This document shows positions 4,445 to 6,582 of a stretch of 6,582 bases of DNA, piece by piece. The translations under genes and the position numbers were made by a program. The stretch covers positions 1-6,582 of the forward strand of contig DATKOK010000089.1 of NCBI GenBank assembly GCA_035524675.1. Reading direction: 5' to 3'. This stretch comes from FEN-987 sp035524675. Its GTDB lineage: Archaea > Thermoproteota > Bathyarchaeia > 40CM-2-53-6. A model generated the notes under the pieces. The model made no database searches. It saw only the letters and a program-made list of their open reading frames with translations, and was not told the origin of the DNA. Every line of letters starts with the position of its first letter. Position 1 is the first letter of the stretch.

Positions 4445-5035
4445 ATGATTGAGGACATGTTGCAATACCTGGTCTTCGTAGCGGCTGGAGCCTACTTTGT
4501 CGCTGCTTACGTCTACGTGAAATCGATGCTCAAGGGGGATGTGAAGCCGAACCAAGTTAGCTGGCTGCTGTGGGCTATCGCGCCAATGATCGGTTCTGCT
4601 GCGGCAGTTTCAAATGGCACAGGCTTGGCTGCTGTCCCAGTGTTCATGGCCGGATTCTGTCCGCTCCTGATCTTCGTCGCCTCCTTTGTTGTAAAAGGGG
4701 CTCATTGGAAGTTGGTCAAACTGGATTACGCTTGCGGCCTACTTTCAATATTGGCATTAGTTTTCTGGGCGGTGACGAGCGATCCAGATGTTGCCATTGT
4801 GTTTGCAATTTTAAGCGACGCTCTCGCCTCAGTTCCAACCATCAAAAAAGGGTGGCAGTATCCAGAAACAGAATCAGCATGGCCGTACTTGACTGGAGTT
4901 TTCGGCAATTTTACGAGTTTCCTAGCAATCACAGCATGGACGTTTTCGCAATACGCCTTCCCAGCATACCTAGAGGTGATGAGCATTCTTCTACTCTGGA
5001 GTATTTCCCACAAAAGGATTCTTAGCTACTTCTGA
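4445..5035 (+). CDS. Polytopic membrane protein with duplicated PQ-loop-like motif
   Basis: About 196 residues with six or seven hydrophobic segments, including LQYLVFVAAGAYFVAAYVYV, WLLWAIAPMIG, VFMAGFCPLLIFVASFVV, LLSILALVFWAV and a last one at YLEVMSILLLWS. A KxDxxPNxxSW motif near residues 31-41 precedes helix 2, and a related KGWQYPETESAWPYL motif occurs near 136-150. This half-repeat resembles the P-x-x-x-S-W/PQ-loop pattern of SWEET/SemiSWEET-like transporters, so an integral cytoplasmic-membrane transporter or sensor is likely; the substrate is unknown. Starts are GTG at 4442 or ATG at 4445 directly after it. ATG is chosen as the stronger codon, and neither has a clear Shine-Dalgarno sequence. 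No promoter-like TATA lies at the right distance, so the gene may be co-transcribed with DUF3303. Fold assignment is by motif and is not certain. Confidence 0.75.
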   Translation: MIEDMLQYLVFVAAGAYFVAAYVYVKSMLKGDVKPNQVSWLLWAIAPMIGSAAAVSNGTGLAAVPVFMAGFCPLLIFVASFVVKGAHWKLVKLDYACGLLSILALVFWAVTSDPDVAIVFAILSDALASVPTIKKGWQYPETESAWPYLTGVFGNFTSFLAITAWTFSQYAFPAYLEVMSILLLWSISHKRILSYF

Positions 5036-5312
5036 AAGGACCGGGAACTGGCACACTTTATGCGAATACGACTTATGCGTGGTAGGAGCTGTGATTCCCG
5101 CTGGCACAGGCTTAAGGTATTCGACAACGGCGAGGCTGCGTTGGGGAGCTAGGTTGTCTGTTGTCATTTTCGTGCGCGTTGTAGGGTGAGTCTAACGGTT
5201 TACCTTGAAATTCGATCACCAATTCACAAACTCGTCATAGCCGCTGTAACACACAAACCAAATTCGCACTGTTTATATTACGTACGTCATTGACGCTTCG
5301 GCGTGTGAAAGT
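5036..5312. other. Non-coding spacer between the membrane-protein and methyltransferase genes
   Basis: No supported gene lies in these 277 bases. The left part has short direct repeats: CTGGCACA at 5048-5055 and 5101-5108, and TTATGCG at 5058-5064 and 5073-5079. A 30-codon ORF (5060-5152) there lacks a ribosome-binding site and any recognisable motif. The right end carries the promoter of the methyltransferase gene. No tRNA or hairpin-type terminator was recognised. Confidence 0.5.
5272..5280 (+). promoter_or_regulatory. Archaeal TATA box for the methyltransferase gene
   Basis: TTTATATTA is the best TATA match in the window. Its centre lies about 37 bases before the TTG at 5313, so transcription should begin near 5302 and leave a leader of roughly ten bases. 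This supports a start near 5313 over an internal ATG at 5343. Confidence 0.6.
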
Positions 5313-6371
5313 TTGGCCGTTAATCAGGATAAGTTAAATGAGATGATAGGAAGGTTCGCGACTGAACTTGGGGCTTCGATGCAGGGTCCCGCAATATTGA
5401 TCGGTGAGCAGCTGGGGCTCTACAAGGCACTGTCAGCTTCTGGTTTAGTCACGTCGGAGGAACTTGCGAAGAAGACTGGATTAGCGGAACGTTATGTTCG
5501 CGAGTGGCTCGCGGGTCAGGCCGCGGGAGGCTATGTCAATTACGACGCTGCAAACGGAAAGTACATGATGACGCCTGAGCAGACATTCACGCTCGCAAAT
5601 GAAGATAGCCCAGTCTATATTCCGGGGGCATTCTACCTGATTTCCTCAATTTACAAAGATAGAGCCAAGATCGCTGACGCTTTCCGGACCGGAAAGGGCG
5701 TTGGCTGGCATGAACACCACAACGACTTATTCATAGGCACCCACAAGTTCTTCCGACCCGGCTACCTCGCAAATTTAGTTAGTTCATGGCTCCCAAGCCT
5801 TGATGGCGTCGTCCAGAAACTAAACGACGGCGCCCTCGTCGCAGACGTGGGTTGTGGCTATGGATCGTCCACGGTCATAATGGCTAAGGCCTTTCCCAAG
5901 TCGCAATTCTTCGGCTACGACTACCATCTGGAATCGATCGAGTGGGCGAAGGATGTTGCATTCACTGAGGGCGTTTCGAGTAACACGACCTTCGAGGTAG
6001 CACTCGCGAAGAATTATCCTCGGAAGGATTTTGACCTCGTCACCTTCTTCGACTGTCTCCACGACATGGGCGACCCTGTAGGTGCCGCAAAGCATGTCCA
6101 TGAATCCCTAAAACCGAATGGCACATGGATGATCGTCGAACCATACTCAAATGAACGCGTAGACCAGAACCTCAATCCGATCGGACGCGTGTTCTACAAT
6201 GCCTCCTCAATGCTCTGCGTTCCAGCATCATTATCTCAGGAAGTAGGACTCGCAATAGGAGCTCAGGCAGGCGATTCGAAACTTCGAGAAATAGCCTTCG
6301 CTGGAGGCTTCAAACAGTTCAAAAGAGCAGCACAGACGCCTTTTAACAGAATCTTTGAAGCACGCCCGTAA
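5313..6371 (+). CDS. Class I SAM-dependent methyltransferase with N-terminal winged-helix domain (Rv2258c-like family)
   Basis: 352 residues, the usual length for this family. Residues 1-95 form a winged-helix dimerisation domain (GPAILIGEQLGLYKAL, then TSEELAKKTGLAERYVREWL, ending in a wing YVNYDAANGKYMMTPE). The Rossmann methyltransferase domain follows. Motif I, the SAM-binding glycine loop, is VADVGCGYGSS (176-186). The acidic residue of motif II is Asp203 in FFGYDYH. Motif IV is DLVTFFDCLHDMGDP (241-255), and the post-IV strand is LKPNGTWMIVEPYS (266-279). The protein is cytosolic; the acceptor is probably a small molecule, but none can be named. The start is TTG at 5313, giving the family-typical N-terminus; ATG at 5343 (residue 11) is an alternative. 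The strong TATA box just upstream suggests its own promoter. I see no truncation, and the motifs look intact. Confidence 0.9.
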   Translation: MAVNQDKLNEMIGRFATELGASMQGPAILIGEQLGLYKALSASGLVTSEELAKKTGLAERYVREWLAGQAAGGYVNYDAANGKYMMTPEQTFTLANEDSPVYIPGAFYLISSIYKDRAKIADAFRTGKGVGWHEHHNDLFIGTHKFFRPGYLANLVSSWLPSLDGVVQKLNDGALVADVGCGYGSSTVIMAKAFPKSQFFGYDYHLESIEWAKDVAFTEGVSSNTTFEVALAKNYPRKDFDLVTFFDCLHDMGDPVGAAKHVHESLKPNGTWMIVEPYSNERVDQNLNPIGRVFYNASSMLCVPASLSQEVGLAIGAQAGDSKLREIAFAGGFKQFKRAAQTPFNRIFEARP

Positions 6372-6422
6372 CGCAACAGTGTAATTACCTGTTTGCATCA
6401 AACAAGAATGAGATTTCGAACA

Positions 6423-6582
6423 ATGTCGAGATTTCTCATTGAGGTTCCGCATGAAGCCGAAAAGCTAGCGTGTGCGCGGGCCGTCCGAATCCTGCTCACA
6501 ACAGGCTCCCACTTCTTGACACACGCGGACTTTGGATGCTTAGATGGCGAGCATAAAGCATGGATAATAGCTGAGGCAGAGA
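6423..6582 (+). CDS. Start of a small conserved hypothetical protein (3' end outside window)
   Basis: An open frame begins with ATG at 6423 and runs off the window after 53 codons. It reads MSRFLIEVPHEAEKLACARA, then VRILLTTGSHFLTHADFGC and LDGEHKAWIIAEAE. The opening 'M.RF.IEVPHEAE..ACARA', the 'GSHFLTHADWGC.DGeHKAW' block and the overall spacing match a widespread family of roughly 90-residue soluble proteins of unknown function, found in soil bacteria and archaea, that seem to share an alpha-beta ferredoxin-like fold. The block is rich in conserved His, Cys and Asp, so metal or ligand binding is possible but unproven. ATG at 6408 is in frame and would add five residues; a weak TATA-like TAATTA (6382-6387) suits that start if the message is leaderless. 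The family N-terminus favours 6423. Confidence 0.75.
   Translation, partial: MSRFLIEVPHEAEKLACARAVRILLTTGSHFLTHADFGCLDGEHKAWIIAEAE

Noticed and set aside
4570..5025. Plus-strand 151-codon frame inside the membrane-protein gene
   Set aside because: It is a different frame of the hydrophobic gene, Cys/Arg-rich with no recognisable domain; the membrane-protein frame has consistent helices and motifs.
5060..5152. 30-codon ORF in the spacer before the methyltransferase gene
   Set aside because: No Shine-Dalgarno sequence, TATA box at the right distance or recognisable motif; expected by chance in this length.
5036..5312. Possible tRNA or structured RNA gene
   Set aside because: No T-loop consensus, cloverleaf pairing or other known RNA motif could be found by eye.

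Overview
The window looks archaeal. Several genes have a TATA-like box about 26 bases upstream of a start with little or no leader, at 461 and 5313. Starts include GTG and TTG. There are short C2H2-type zinc-finger proteins, and one of them has a complete Shine-Dalgarno sequence. An F420/flavin luciferase-like oxidoreductase, a DUF3303 protein and an enolase-superfamily C-terminus fit a terrestrial Nitrososphaeria (Thaumarchaeota) or a relative. That placement is inference: there is no rRNA or other marker here, and base composition is mid-GC and uneven.

Layout, left to right. Bases 1-137 (+) hold the C-terminus of a mandelate racemase/muconate lactonizing enzyme-type protein. It is followed by an unrecognised 74-aa ORF (176-400, +) that ends at a T-tract. 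Bases 461-1414 (+) encode an unrecognised modular protein: a possible winged-helix N-terminus, a Pro/Thr/Ser linker, a second helical domain, and an acidic tail with an 11-residue tandem repeat. A minus-strand block follows. It contains a two-finger zinc-binding protein (3810-3232), an unrecognised 142-aa protein (3185-2757), a luciferase-like monooxygenase (2753-1848) only three bases after it, and a separate 45-aa zinc-finger protein (1665-1528). This last gene is easy to miss because it is so short.

An intergenic region of 264 bases (3811-4074), rich in palindromes, separates the minus block from a plus-strand block. The plus block contains a DUF3303 protein (4075-4359), a long GT/AC hairpin, a polytopic membrane protein with a duplicated PQ-loop-like motif (4445-5035), a 277-base spacer with a clear TATA box, a winged-helix/SAM methyltransferase (5313-6371), and the start of a small conserved protein (6423 to the window end).

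The gene mix (orphan small proteins, zinc-finger regulators, a GC-rich oxidoreductase in AT-richer surroundings, single-gene promoters) reads as an accessory region of a chromosome, not one biosynthetic pathway. No transposase, integrase, CRISPR array, tRNA or rRNA was recognised. I see no convincing multi-gene new system. The best leads are the 317-aa modular protein, the two unusual zinc-finger proteins, and the operator-like intergenic region next to one of them.
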